Below are positions 50,954-60,228 of a DNA stretch of 64,000 bases, in pieces. Both the position numbers and the translations under genes were made by a program. The notes under the pieces were generated by a model. That model was not told where the DNA came from. It searched no databases and saw only the letters and a program-made list of their open reading frames with translations. Source of the DNA: an uncultured Porphyromonadaceae bacterium (GTDB lineage: Bacteria > Bacteroidota > Bacteroidia > Bacteroidales > Muribaculaceae); NCBI GenBank assembly GCA_947649495.1, contig CANSRU010000013.1:1-64000 (forward strand), in the 5' to 3' direction. The number at the start of each line of letters is the position of its first letter. Position 1 is the stretch's first letter.

Positions 50954-51079
50954 ACTTTTTGCAACTCATTTTCAATCATCAGCATGCCAACCATCCATTT
51001 TTGCACTACAAAACCACCTCACCGCATCATCCCGACAGCACTTTTTCGGCCACAGCGCTGAAACATCGTTTTTTATTTG

Positions 51080-51087
51080 TAAATTTG
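51080..51087 (+). promoter_or_regulatory. Minus-7 element of the unrecognised gene at 51.16 kb
   Basis: TAAATTTG, with CTG instead of TTG at the minus-33 position (51058-51060). Confidence 0.5.
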
Positions 51088-51163
51088 CCACACAACTCTC
51101 ATGCTTCTTTTTTCATAACGTATCTGTAAAGTGAGTAGGATACACAACACACTATCCATCAAC

Positions 51164-51718
51164 ATGTCTTGCAAACCAGACCATCCATCACGATGTCAAG
51201 GCTCCGGTTGCTGCACACCGCGGGAAAGCTACTCCTACAGCGTGAACCACGCACCGCTCACCACCCTCCGCTATCAGGTGTTCGGCGCTACCGGCGGACG
51301 AATCTTCCCCCACCAGTGGCGCGTGGGAGCCAAAGTGCTCGAAGAAGCCTTAAACAGACTGAAAAATGCCGGATTTGACAATACCGGCCGATTTCACAAA
51401 AACAATCTCCCATACAATTTCAGCAACTTCGATGAACTGCACACCACCATTGAATCCATAATCAAAGAGATTCCACGCATTGGCGAACTTGCTGTCTACG
51501 ACATATCGGTGCGCATAGGCCACCATCAGACACCAGTCATTCTCCCCGACGAAGTCTATCTCCATGCCGGCAGCAGAACCGGAGCCGAAAGGGCCCTTGG
51601 CAGAAAAATAAGATCCGGACACATACCTGTAAGCTCCTTCTCCGGCATCCCGGCGCTTTCGGGAATGTCAGCCCTCGAAATCGAGGACTACCTATGCATC
51701 TATAAAGACACATTTTAA
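51164..51718 (+). CDS. Unrecognised protein with Cys-rich N-terminus
   Basis: I do not recognise this family. From the ATG at 51164 it has 184 residues; a GTG at 51131 is an alternative start. The first 20 residues contain four cysteines (SCKPDHPSRCQGSGCC), enough for a metal site. The middle is helical (VGAKVLEEALNRLKNAG; HTTIESIIKEIPRIGELAVYD). A conserved-looking stretch VYDISVRIGHHQTPVILPDE then VYLHAGSRTGAERALG follows, and the C-terminus ends in ALEIEDYLCIY. No signal peptide or membrane helix. It has its own minus-7 element and stands 198 bp before the fucose operon, where related genomes carry a FucR regulator; it shows no DNA-binding domain. Compositionally it looks like a genuine gene. 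Confidence 0.6.
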   Translation: MSCKPDHPSRCQGSGCCTPRESYSYSVNHAPLTTLRYQVFGATGGRIFPHQWRVGAKVLEEALNRLKNAGFDNTGRFHKNNLPYNFSNFDELHTTIESIIKEIPRIGELAVYDISVRIGHHQTPVILPDEVYLHAGSRTGAERALGRKIRSGHIPVSSFSGIPALSGMSALEIEDYLCIYKDTF

Positions 51719-51875
51719 TTCCACACAACACAGGCCTCCTGCTGGTTCCGTCAGAAAATCTTTCACTCTATACAAAGAGAACATATCAATGGCAAAGGCA
51801 TCCTGAATCAGGGTGCTTTTTCCGTTATACACTCCTTTTATATCAATTAACTTTTACAAGTGGGAATTTTATTTG

Positions 51876-51883
51876 TAAATTTG
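51876..51883 (+). promoter_or_regulatory. Minus-7 element of the fucose operon
   Basis: TAAATTTG, 33 bp before the fucI ATG. No minus-33 TTTG at the right distance, which often marks regulated promoters. The 5' part of the gap (51719-51870) shows no gene. Confidence 0.55.
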
Positions 51884-51916
51884 GTGCAGATAAAACAACC
51901 AAACCAACTTAATAAC

Positions 51917-53695
51917 ATGAAAAAGTATCCTAAAATAGGAATACGCCCCACCATCGACGGTCGTCAGGGTGGCGTGCGCGAAAGTCTTGAAGAGAAAACC
52001 ATGAATCTGGCCAAAGCCGTGGCCGAACTCATAAGCACAAATCTGCGGTATCCCGACGGCACTCCCGTGGAGTGCGTGATAGCCGACAGCACCATAGGCC
52101 GTGTGGCCGAAACTGCCGCCTGTGCAGAAAAATTCGAGCGTGAAGGCGTAGGAGCCACAATCACCGTAACCTCCTGCTGGTGCTACGGTTCCGAGACAAT
52201 GGACATGAACCCCTACTGGCCAAAAGCCGTCTGGGGATTCAACGGTACCGAGCGTCCGGGAGCCGTATATCTTGCTGCGGTTCTCGCTGCCCACGCCCAG
52301 AAAGGCCTTCCGGCATTCGGTATCTACGGACACGATGTGCAGGATCTTGACGACAACACAATTCCCGCCGATGTGGCAGAAAAGCTGCTGCGTTTCGCCC
52401 GCGGAGCTGTGGCCGTGGCCTGCATGCGGGGCAAGAGCTACCTTTCAATCGGCTCTATGTGCATGGGTATAGCCGGCTCGATTGTCGACCCCAACTTCTT
52501 CCAGGAATATCTCGGCATGCGCAACGAAAGCGTGGACGAAACTGAGATTCTGCGTCGCATGGACGAAGGCATATACGACCACGAGGAGTATGCCAAAGCC
52601 ATGGCCTGGACAGAAAAATACTGCAAGTGCAACGAAGGCGACGATTTCAAGAACCGTCCCGAGAAGCGCAAGACCCGCGAGCAGAAGGACGCCGACTGGG
52701 AGTTCATCGTTAAGATGACCCTCATTGTGCGCGACCTCATGCAGGGAAATCCACGCCTCAAGGAGCTCGGATTTAAAGAAGAAGCACTCGGCCACAACGC
52801 CATAGCGGGTGGATTCCAGGGACAGCGCCAGTGGACCGACTGGAAACCGAACGGCGACTACACCGAAGCGCTGATGAACACCTCGTTTGACTGGAACGGC
52901 ATACGCGAGGCTTTCGTGCTTGCAACTGAAAACGATGCCTGCAACGGCGTGGCCATGCTATTCGGCCATCTGCTCACAGGCTGCGGACAGATGTTCTCGG
53001 ACGTGCGCACCTACTGGAGCCCCGAAGCCGTAAAGCGTGTGACCGGCAAGGAACTTACCGGTCGTGCGGCAGGTGGCATAATCCACCTCATCAACTCCGG
53101 AGCCACCACCCTCGACGCCACCGGTGCCAGCCTCAACGCCAATGGCGAACCCTGCATGAAGCCATCGTGGGAGATGACAGACGCCGACATGGAGGCTTGC
53201 CTGAAAGCCACCACCTGGTATCCTGCCGACCGCGACTATTTCCGTGGTGGCGGATTCTCGTCCAACTTCCTCACCAAGGGCGGCATGCCTGTAACCATGA
53301 TGCGTCTCAACTTGGTGAAAGGTCTCGGTCCGGTGCTCCAGATAGCCGAAGGATGGACAGTGGACATCGACCCTGAAATCAACGCCGTGCTCGACAAGCG
53401 CACCGATCCCACCTGGCCCACCACCTGGTTCGTGCCCCGTCTGTGTCCCGACCGCGATGCTTTCAAGGATGTATACTCGGTGATGAACAACTGGGGAGCC
53501 AACCACGGTGCCATAAGCTACGGCCATATAGGCAAAGACCTCATCACAATGGCCTCGATGCTCCGCATACCGGTGTGCATGCACAATATCGACGACACGG
53601 AGATATTCCGTCCTTCGGCATGGAACGCCTTCGGTATGGACAAGGAGGGCGCCGACTACCGTGCATGCAACAACTATGGTCCTATTTATAAATAA
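51917..53695 (+). CDS. fucI: L-fucose isomerase
   Basis: Isomerises L-fucose to L-fuculose (also D-arabinose), Mn2+-dependent. The 592 residues match the E. coli enzyme's 591. Recognisable blocks are [58 protein letters not shown] (metal-binding Glu), [13 protein letters not shown] and the C-terminal [14 protein letters not shown]. The frame is open from 51860, but the ATG at 51917 starts the family sequence after the minus-7 element. First gene of fucI-fucA-fucK-fucP, for host-mucin or plant fucose. Confidence 0.95.
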   Translation: MKKYPKIGIRPTIDGRQGGVRESLEEKTMNLAKAVAELISTNLRYPDGTPVECVIADSTIGRVAETAACAEKFEREGVGATITVTSCWCYGSETMDMNPYWPKAVWGFNGTERPGAVYLAAVLAAHAQKGLPAFGIYGHDVQDLDDNTIPADVAEKLLRFARGAVAVACMRGKSYLSIGSMCMGIAGSIVDPNFFQEYLGMRNESVDETEILRRMDEGIYDHEEYAKAMAWTEKYCKCNEGDDFKNRPEKRKTREQKDADWEFIVKMTLIVRDLMQGNPRLKELGFKEEALGHNAIAGGFQGQRQWTDWKPNGDYTEALMNTSFDWNGIREAFVLATENDACNGVAMLFGHLLTGCGQMFSDVRTYWSPEAVKRVTGKELTGRAAGGIIHLINSGATTLDATGASLNANGEPCMKPSWEMTDADMEACLKATTWYPADRDYFRGGGFSSNFLTKGGMPVTMMRLNLVKGLGPVLQIAEGWTVDIDPEINAVLDKRTDPTWPTTWFVPRLCPDRDAFKDVYSVMNNWGANHGAISYGHIGKDLITMASMLRIPVCMHNIDDTEIFRPSAWNAFGMDKEGADYRACNNYGPIYK

Positions 53696-53706
53696 AGCGG
53701 TGAACC

Positions 53707-54348
53707 ATGGCTAAAATATCACAGATAGAAGAATTCGTGAGACAGGCTCGCCGTGTGGGCGAGGCCGGTCTCACAATATGCAGCAGCGGTAACCTCTCCT
53801 GGCGTCTGCCCGACGGCGAGGTGCTGCTTTCAGGCACCGGTTCGTGGGTGCCCGAACTCACCGCCGACAGAGTATCGGTGTGCCGTCTCGACAACGGAGA
53901 GATACTTAACGGCGTAAAGCCATCGATGGAGAGCGTGTTTCACATGGGTGTGATGCGCGAGCGTCCCGATGTGAACGTGGTGCTGCATTTCCAGTCGCCC
54001 TACGCCACAGCAGTGGCGTGCATGGAACGTCGCCCCGACAACTTCAACTTCACAGCCGAAATGGCTCTGCACGTAGGCGAGGAGATACCTATGATACCAT
54101 ACTTCCGCCCCGGCTCACCTCAACTGGCCGAGCATGTGGTGGAAGCCATGCGCACCCACAATTCGGTGATGCTGCTCAAACATGGGCAGGTGGTGTGCGG
54201 TAAAGACTTCGACCAGGCATTCGAGCGCGCCATGTTCTTTGAGATGGGTTGCCGCATAGCGGTGCTTAACGGCTCTAACGTCAATCCGCTTACCCGCGCC
54301 GAGATAGACGACCTCGAATCGTACTTTTTAGGCAAGGAAGGCAAATGA
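53707..54348 (+). CDS. fucA: L-fuculose-1-phosphate aldolase (class II aldolase/adducin), zinc-ligand variant
   Basis: Splits L-fuculose 1-phosphate into dihydroxyacetone phosphate and L-lactaldehyde. The 213-residue protein has GNLSWRLPDG, LLSGTGSWVPEL, the catalytic-type Glu E75 in KPSMESVFHM and the C-terminal LLKHGQVVCG His. Unusually, where E. coli FucA has the zinc pair HxH (in HTHSIHATA), this protein has H94-F-Q96 (VVLHFQSPYATA). One zinc-ligand His is thus a Gln. It lies 11 bp after fucI and overlaps fucK by 4 bp. A changed metal site or substrate cannot be excluded. Confidence 0.85.
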   Translation: MAKISQIEEFVRQARRVGEAGLTICSSGNLSWRLPDGEVLLSGTGSWVPELTADRVSVCRLDNGEILNGVKPSMESVFHMGVMRERPDVNVVLHFQSPYATAVACMERRPDNFNFTAEMALHVGEEIPMIPYFRPGSPQLAEHVVEAMRTHNSVMLLKHGQVVCGKDFDQAFERAMFFEMGCRIAVLNGSNVNPLTRAEIDDLESYFLGKEGK

Positions 54349-55742
54349 AAAAAGCATACATAGCCGTGGATTTCGGTGGAGGCAGCGGGCGGGTTATCAC
54401 CGGCGTTGTCTCCGCCGGAACACTCACGCTCAACGAGGTGCACCGGTTCACCAACCGTCAGGTGAAGTTGGGAGGACACATCTACTGGAATTTCCTGTCG
54501 CTTTTCGACGAAATGGTTACCGGGCTGCGTAAGGCCGTAGACGCCGGCTACCGGATAGAGAGCATAGGCATAGACACCTGGGGGGTGGACTTCGGACTTA
54601 TCGATGCCGAGGGTAATCTGCTGTCGAATCCGGTGTGCTACCGCGATCACGACACCTGCGGAAGCGCCGCCGAGTTCTTCGGCCGCTACGACACCCCGGA
54701 GCATCACTACTCTGAGGCGGGAATACAGATAATGGACATCAACACGCTGTTCCGCCTCGTGAAGATGAAGGATACAGCACCGGCCATAATGGCTGCCGCC
54801 GACAAACTTCTGTTCACCCCCGACCTTTTCAGCTACTTCCTTACAGGCAACGCCTGCAACGAATACACCATAGCGACCACCTCAGGACTGATTGACGCAC
54901 GCACCCGCTCGTGGAACCACTCCCTGATAGAGCGCTGCGGGCTGCCGGAGCATCTGTTCTGCCCCATAGTGATGCCGGGAGCCACGCGCGGACACCTCAC
55001 CGAGGAGATCAAGCGGGAGATAGGTATAGACTACGATGTGGATGTGGTGGCCGTAGGGTCGCACGACACTGCGAGCGCCGTCTACACCGTCAACAGCACA
55101 TACGCCACAGACGGCACCGCTTACCTGAGTTCAGGCACATGGTCGCTTTTAGGCGTGATGCTCGACGAGCCTATACTGACCGATGAGGCCCGCGAATGCG
55201 GATTTACCAATGAGGGAGGTGTAGGCGGACGCATAACATTCCTCCAGAACATAACCGGCCTCTGGATACTCCAGCAGCTCATGGGGCAATGGAAAGATGA
55301 GGGGCTGACCACCGACTACGACATTCTGCTGGCGGATGCGGAGAAATCAGCCATCGACTCGGTGATAGATGTGGATCACCCAACATTCCACAGCCCGCAC
55401 AGCATGAGCGGAGCCATAGCCGATTATTGCCGCGAGAATGGCATGGCCGTTCCCCGGACGCAAGGGGAATTTGTGAAATGCGTGGTGCAGTCCCTTGCCA
55501 CCCGATATGCCAAAGGTATCGATGCCCTCAACAGACTGCTCCCCTCGCCGGTAAAACGACTTCAGATAATAGGTGGCGGAAGCCGCAACAAACTGCTAAA
55601 CCGCCTTACCTCCGAAAAGACCGGCATTCCGTTGGATGCCGGACCGGTTGAGGCCACTGCCATAGGCAACATTCTGATTCAGGCCATGGCCGGGGGAGAG
55701 ATTAAAAACACCTCGGAGATTAAATCCATAAAAAACGATTAA
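54345..55742 (+). CDS. fucK: FGGY-family L-fuculokinase (rhamnulokinase-like)
   Basis: Phosphorylates L-fuculose at C1. The 465-residue FGGY kinase has AVDFGGGSGRVI at the N-terminus (phosphate-binding loop), IDTWGVDFGLID, the central VGSHDTASAV and the C-terminal IIGGGSRNKLLNRLT ATP site. The sequence is closer to the rhamnulokinase subgroup, as in Bacteroides FucK. Its ATG overlaps the fucA stop as ATGA, so translation is coupled; fucP follows after 35 bp. Confidence 0.9.
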   Translation: MKKAYIAVDFGGGSGRVITGVVSAGTLTLNEVHRFTNRQVKLGGHIYWNFLSLFDEMVTGLRKAVDAGYRIESIGIDTWGVDFGLIDAEGNLLSNPVCYRDHDTCGSAAEFFGRYDTPEHHYSEAGIQIMDINTLFRLVKMKDTAPAIMAAADKLLFTPDLFSYFLTGNACNEYTIATTSGLIDARTRSWNHSLIERCGLPEHLFCPIVMPGATRGHLTEEIKREIGIDYDVDVVAVGSHDTASAVYTVNSTYATDGTAYLSSGTWSLLGVMLDEPILTDEARECGFTNEGGVGGRITFLQNITGLWILQQLMGQWKDEGLTTDYDILLADAEKSAIDSVIDVDHPTFHSPHSMSGAIADYCRENGMAVPRTQGEFVKCVVQSLATRYAKGIDALNRLLPSPVKRLQIIGGGSRNKLLNRLTSEKTGIPLDAGPVEATAIGNILIQAMAGGEIKNTSEIKSIKND

Positions 55743-55777
55743 ACAGACATCACAGGAACCATACCTTAAAAAACACC

Positions 55778-57097
55778 ATGACTACCACTCCCACAGTAAA
55801 GAAGAAACCGAAACTGATAGAGAAAAAATACATAATTCCATTTATACTCGTCACATCGCTTTTCGCGCTGTGGGGATTTGCCAACGACATAACCAATCCC
55901 ATGGTGGCCGCATTCCAGACCGTAATGGAACTCTCGGCCGCCAAGGCATCGATGGTGCAGTTTGCATTCTACGGTGGTTATGCCACGATGGCAATTCCCG
56001 CCGCCCTGTTCATACGCCGCTACAGCTACAAGAGCGGAATACTGTTAGGGCTGGGACTATATGCGGTAGGTGCGTTCCTGTTCATACCTGCGGCTGAATA
56101 TCAACAGTTCTCATTCTTCTGCATATCGCTTTACGTACTCACATTCGGACTGGCCTTTCTGGAAACCACGGCCAATCCCTATATACTCTCGCTCGGCTCC
56201 AAGGAGACATCGACCCGACGGTTGAACTTCGCCCAGGCATTCAATCCGGTTGGTTCGCTGTCGGGCATGGCCGTGGCATCGTTCATAGTGCTTCCCCATT
56301 TATTGTCAGATGTCCGCAATCAGGCTGGAGAAATAATCTTCCCGAGTCTCGATGCAGCCGAAAAGGCCGAAATCAGGCTTCACGACCTTGCCGTGATACG
56401 CGACCCATACGTGGCCATAGGTCTGATTGTGGTAGCCATGTTCGTGCTCATAGCTCTTGTGAAGATGCCCCGCACCGACACACGCGGAGAGAAAGTAAGT
56501 TCGCGCGAGACCCTCGCACGCCTGTGGCGCAACCGCGAATACCGCTGGGGCGTGGTGACACAAGTGTTCTATGTAGCAGCGCAGATAATGGTGTGGACAT
56601 TCATAATCCAATATGCCGACAACCTCGGTATAAACAAGGCCACCGCACAGATATACAACATAGTGGCCATGTCGCTGTCGCTATCGTTCAGATTCATAGG
56701 CACACTGGTGATGCGGTTTATCAAACCGGCCCGCATGCTTGCCATATTCGGTGTAGGTGCCACGCTGTGCACTCTCGGCACAATCCTGATAGAGGGGATG
56801 GCCGGACTATACTGCCTGGTGGCGATAAGCGCTTTCATGTCAATAATGTTCCCGAGCATCTACGGCATAGCTCTTGAGCGCGTGGACGAGCGCGACACAT
56901 CGCTCGGCGCTGCATTTCTCGTGATGGCCATAGTGGGAGGCGCGCTTATGCCCCCTCTCCAAGGCAGCATAATAGACCTCGGCACTGTGATGAATATGCC
57001 CGCCGTCAATGTATCGTTCGTGCTCCCCCTCATCTGCTTCATCGTAGTGATGCTCTACGGCCGCTGGACCTCCAGCCTCGACAAAAACAGAGTATAA
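55778..57097 (+). CDS. fucP: L-fucose:H+ symporter, MFS
   Basis: Inner-membrane major facilitator of 439 residues and 12 helices. It contains the FucP family signatures FALWGFANDITNPMV (with the proton-relay Asp) and FLETTANPYIL (with the substrate-binding Glu), as well as LNFAQAFNPVGSLSG. Last gene of the fucose operon. A regulator is not adjacent, in contrast to fucR-fucIAKXP of B. thetaiotaomicron. An 11-bp hairpin shared with the convergent gene follows. Confidence 0.93.
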   Translation: MTTTPTVKKKPKLIEKKYIIPFILVTSLFALWGFANDITNPMVAAFQTVMELSAAKASMVQFAFYGGYATMAIPAALFIRRYSYKSGILLGLGLYAVGAFLFIPAAEYQQFSFFCISLYVLTFGLAFLETTANPYILSLGSKETSTRRLNFAQAFNPVGSLSGMAVASFIVLPHLLSDVRNQAGEIIFPSLDAAEKAEIRLHDLAVIRDPYVAIGLIVVAMFVLIALVKMPRTDTRGEKVSSRETLARLWRNREYRWGVVTQVFYVAAQIMVWTFIIQYADNLGINKATAQIYNIVAMSLSLSFRFIGTLVMRFIKPARMLAIFGVGATLCTLGTILIEGMAGLYCLVAISAFMSIMFPSIYGIALERVDERDTSLGAAFLVMAIVGGALMPPLQGSIIDLGTVMNMPAVNVSFVLPLICFIVVMLYGRWTSSLDKNRV

Positions 57098-57118
57098 ACA
57101 GTAAGTTATAGAAACTGC

Positions 57119-57152
57119 AATAGGCGCACCCTATCAAAAGAGTGCGCCTATT
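57119..57152. terminator. Bidirectional terminator between fucP and the gamma-CA-like gene
   Basis: Perfect 11-bp stem (57119-57129 with 57142-57152) with a 12-nt loop and weak T-tracts on either side. Confidence 0.7.
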
Positions 57153-57176
57153 ACTGTCAATTAATATCGGATAAGT

Positions 57177-57692
57177 TTATTCCTGGTACCAGCGGGAGTA
57201 CATGAGGTAGTTGCGGGCTATCTTGCGGTTGAGCTCGCTGCTGGTGGCGGGGTCGACCATCTTGATGAATTTGGCCGGAGCGCCACCCCAGAGTTCGTTG
57301 GGTCCGATTTTGGTGCGCGACAGCACTACCGAGCCTGCCGCCACCAAAGCGCCTTCGCCCACTTCGGCATCGTCCATCACAACGGCTCCCATGCCTATCA
57401 ATGCAAGGTCGTGAATTTTGCAGCCGTGCAGGGTGACATTGTGACCGACTGACACGTCGTTGCCAATCTCTATGGTGGATTTCTCGTAAAGTGTGTGGAG
57501 CACGGTGCCATCCTGAATGTTTACGCGATGGCCGATACGAATGGAATTGACATCGCCGCGCAACACAGTGTTGAACCAGATGCTGCACTCGTCGCCCATC
57601 ACCACATCACCAATAACAGTGGCATTGTCGGCCAGAAAGCAGTCGCGGCCAATCACCGGAGTGAATCCGCGCAGAGGTTTGATAAGAGCCAT
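57177..57692 (-). CDS. Gamma-carbonic-anhydrase-like hexapeptide-repeat protein
   Basis: Left-handed beta-helix protein of 171 residues (YrdA/PaaY/CaiE group) with repeated [LIV]-G-x-x hexads from 12 to 130. Metal-type histidines are H66, H84 and H89 (DGTVLHTLYE; VSVGHNVTLHG), followed by MGAVVMDDAEVG and WGGAPAKFIK. Gamma-class carbonic anhydrases share these ligands, but most bacterial relatives have unknown activity. It follows the aminopeptidase gene by 14 bp and is probably co-transcribed. Confidence 0.88.
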   Translation of the reverse strand: MALIKPLRGFTPVIGRDCFLADNATVIGDVVMGDECSIWFNTVLRGDVNSIRIGHRVNIQDGTVLHTLYEKSTIEIGNDVSVGHNVTLHGCKIHDLALIGMGAVVMDDAEVGEGALVAAGSVVLSRTKIGPNELWGGAPAKFIKMVDPATSSELNRKIARNYLMYSRWYQE

Positions 57693-57706
57693 AATAGTGT
57701 AAGGTG

Positions 57707-59494
57707 TTATCTTGTCAATGGTTTTGTTTTTTCAATGAGCCATTCCTGAGCCTTGGCATCGAGGTTGGGAAGGAGACGTTCGCACACCATACGATGGTAG
57801 GCGTTCACCCAGTCAATCTCGCCATCGGTCATTATCGCGGTATCAAACAAGCGGAGATCGAATGGGAAAAGAGTGAGTGTCTCGAATTTATAGAACCGTC
57901 CGAACGCAGTGGTGAACGCGGGAACGGTGAGCACCAGATTCTCGCAACGTATGCCATACTCTCCCTCGCGGTAGAGACCGGGCTCGTTGGATGTAATCAT
58001 ACCCGGTGTCATAGGCGCAAGTGTGTCGTTGAGGCGTATGCTCTGCGGCCCCTCGTGGACATTAAGGAAGTGTCCGACACCGTGTCCGGTGCCATGGAGG
58101 TAGCTCAAGCCCTCTTTCCACAGGTTGATGCGGGCGAGCGCGTCGAGCTGGGCACCACGTGTGCCTTCGGGGAATATAGCCTCGGCAAGGGATATATGTC
58201 CCTTCATAACCAAAGTGAAGTCGTGACGCTGTGCGTTGGTGGGGTTGCCGAGCGTGATGGTACGTGTGATGTCGGTGGTACCGTCGAGATAGTTGGCTCC
58301 GGAATCGACAAGAAGCAGATTGTCGGGGGTGAGAACCGCATCAGACTCTTCGTTGGCCGAATAATGGACTATGGCTCCGTGGGGACCGAAACCGGCAATG
58401 GTGCCAAAACTGAGGTCGAAGAAAAGCGGCTGGCTGCTGCGGTGACGCAACAGAATGTCAGCGACACCCATTTCGGTGAGCCGTTCACCATGAGCCATCT
58501 TATCCTCAATCTCCATAAAGGAGTAAACGAGAGCCACACCGTCGCGCACCATGGCATTGCGCACACCATCGAGCTGAACGTCGTTCTTAACAGCTTTGAG
58601 CATGGCTACAGGCGATTTGCCCACCACAGCCCGCGAACCCAATGCCGGCAGCAATGCGCCTGCACTCTGGGTGGAGCTGACGAGCACCCGCTGCGATTCG
58701 GGCAGCGTGGCGAGGAAGCCGAGCACTTCATCGTAACCGCGAACATTGACACCGTTGGATGCAAGATAGGCACCGGTATCGGCGTTGAGTTTATCGGCAT
58801 CGATGAACAGAGTTGAACTTCCGGGTGATATGTAGAGGAATGATGTTACCACCGGGTTGCATTCCACATCGCGTGCTCGGATGTTGAGCGTCCATGCAAT
58901 CTCAGCCAGATCGGAAATGAAAGTGGCGTCGGCTCCGGCTGCATTCACATTCGCAAGCACAGCTGCAATCTTGTCGGCCATGGTCTGTCCGGCATACTTC
59001 TGCTCATGAACAAACACTTCGGCCTTAGGCAAAGCCGGACGGTCAAGCCATATAAGGTCGACAGGATTGAAATCGACACGCAGTTTCATACCGTGGGCTG
59101 TGAGCTCCTGCTCCATCTCGCGGGTCTTGTCGATTGAAAAGAGCATACCGTCGATGCCCACCGTAGAGCCGGGCTTGAGCGCGGTGCCGAGATAACCGAG
59201 AATAGATGGCACTTCGGGCTTGCCCTCCTCCATGACACCAATACCGGTACCGGAGAGTTGGTTAGCAGCCTGGAGCCAGTAGCGTGAGTCGGCCCAGACG
59301 AAGGCCTCAGACATAGTTATAACCAAATCGCCGGCCGAACCGGTGAATCCTGAAAGCCACCGGCGCACCTGCCAATGGTCGGCCAGGTATTCGCCCTGAT
59401 GGGGGTCGGTCTGCGGAATGATCACCGCATCGATGCCGGCCGACCGCATATAGTCGCGCATCGTGTTGATGCGGGCTGAGATTTCTTCTTTCAT
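57707..59494 (-). CDS. Xaa-Pro aminopeptidase (M24B)
   Basis: Cytoplasmic metallopeptidase removing N-terminal residues before proline. The 595-residue protein has two creatinase-like N-terminal domains and the M24 pita-bread domain. Metal ligands appear in LLLVDSGANYLDGTTDITRT (two Asp), HGTGHGVGHFLNVHE (His), SNEPGLYREGEYGIRCENL (Glu) and the final Glu in FETLTLFP. This long three-domain form resembles eukaryotic aminopeptidase P1. Start at ATG 59494; a minus-7 element lies at 59552-59559. Confidence 0.92.
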   Translation of the reverse strand: MKEEISARINTMRDYMRSAGIDAVIIPQTDPHQGEYLADHWQVRRWLSGFTGSAGDLVITMSEAFVWADSRYWLQAANQLSGTGIGVMEEGKPEVPSILGYLGTALKPGSTVGIDGMLFSIDKTREMEQELTAHGMKLRVDFNPVDLIWLDRPALPKAEVFVHEQKYAGQTMADKIAAVLANVNAAGADATFISDLAEIAWTLNIRARDVECNPVVTSFLYISPGSSTLFIDADKLNADTGAYLASNGVNVRGYDEVLGFLATLPESQRVLVSSTQSAGALLPALGSRAVVGKSPVAMLKAVKNDVQLDGVRNAMVRDGVALVYSFMEIEDKMAHGERLTEMGVADILLRHRSSQPLFFDLSFGTIAGFGPHGAIVHYSANEESDAVLTPDNLLLVDSGANYLDGTTDITRTITLGNPTNAQRHDFTLVMKGHISLAEAIFPEGTRGAQLDALARINLWKEGLSYLHGTGHGVGHFLNVHEGPQSIRLNDTLAPMTPGMITSNEPGLYREGEYGIRCENLVLTVPAFTTAFGRFYKFETLTLFPFDLRLFDTAIMTDGEIDWVNAYHRMVCERLLPNLDAKAQEWLIEKTKPLTR

Positions 59495-59551
59495 AACAGT
59501 AACGTTTTACTAAATTAAACGACGGACGAACAGTGAAAGATGCGTCCTCCG

Positions 59552-59559
59552 CAAAAATA
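59552..59559 (-). promoter_or_regulatory. Minus-7 element of the aminopeptidase gene
   Basis: TATTTTTG on the minus strand; minus-33 not seen. Confidence 0.45.
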
Positions 59560-59596
59560 GTATTTTTTTGGCATAAGCCGAAATTACGTTTTAATC

Positions 59597-60118
59597 TCAG
59601 CCAAGTGGCTTCTTTGCAGCCGGGGAACAGCGCCGTCGGAAATATCGGGCTGAGGCTTTTGCGTCGTCGCACACTCCGGGCACAAACCATCGGCGAAAAT
59701 CATCTGAAAATTCGGCGAGGGAATCGTGGAAGCGCCCTCGGCCGGCGCATTCGTGACCGAAACGCTCTATATAACCACGGACTCCCTGCTTGAGCAAACC
59801 GAGGTCGCAGGCGGCATCCTCGCGGTAAAAATCCTGTTCGTTGCGCATCAGCTCCTTGGTCATTTCGAGCTCGGCCTTGACTTTAGCAGACACATCAACA
59901 CCCGCTGCGGAGCTTCCGCGGGTGGAACGCGCGTCGATATCGGCCATCACGATACGCATAACGGCATTGACAGCCGGACTGGAGGTAGGTGTAAACCGGC
60001 GTTCTATGCCGTATGTGGCTATGGCAATGAGGAGCATGGCCTGTTCGGCGGGGTCGGCAAGTTCTCTCACGGCTTCGAGCCATGAGCTTTTGAATGTAAA
60101 CGAAGGGTGTGATTCCAT
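59597..60118 (-). CDS. DUF6291/DnaD-like protein, possibly replication-associated
   Basis: From the ATG at 60118 the protein has 173 residues. The N-terminus SFTFKSSWLEAVRELADPAE followed by AIATYGIERRFTPTSSPAVN resembles the DUF6291 fold of phage- or plasmid-related replication proteins. The C-terminus (GLLKQGVRGYIERFG, FSDDFRRWFV) resembles the helical C-terminal region of DnaD-like Bacteroidales proteins. No other mobile gene is nearby. The upstream extension to 60202 runs through the minus-7 box and was rejected. It has a repeat-flanked promoter at 60149-60205. Assignment is by resemblance only. Confidence 0.55.
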   Translation of the reverse strand: MESHPSFTFKSSWLEAVRELADPAEQAMLLIAIATYGIERRFTPTSSPAVNAVMRIVMADIDARSTRGSSAAGVDVSAKVKAELEMTKELMRNEQDFYREDAACDLGLLKQGVRGYIERFGHECAGRGRFHDSLAEFSDDFRRWFVPGVCDDAKASARYFRRRCSPAAKKPLG

Positions 60119-60148
60119 AGATAAATTCCTGATTAAGTTTTGACAAAG

Positions 60149-60156
60149 CAAAGATA
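60149..60156 (-). promoter_or_regulatory. Minus-7 element of the DnaD-like gene, abutting a repeat unit
   Basis: TATCTTTG on the minus strand, 30 bp from the ATG. Directly upstream lies GGCGTGCA (60164-60157), the third copy of the 8-mer that forms the neighbouring terminator. Confidence 0.55.
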
Positions 60157-60170
60157 TGCACGCCGAAATG

Positions 60171-60205
60171 CAAAAGGCGTGCAAATTTACACAAATCTGC
60201 ACGCC
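60171..60205 (-). terminator. Terminator after the lipoprotein at 60.2-61.0 kb
   Basis: On the minus strand GGCGTGCA (60205-60198) pairs with TGCACGCC (60183-60176); including a G-U and four A-T pairs the stem reaches 13 bp with a 4-nt loop, followed by TTTTG. Confidence 0.75.
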
Positions 60206-60228
60206 AATTTAAGAAAACAGATGGTAGG

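Noticed and set aside
57704-58816. 370-codon plus-strand frame opposite the Xaa-Pro aminopeptidase gene
   Set aside because: Antisense shadow of a gene with complete catalytic motifs; no coding features of its own.
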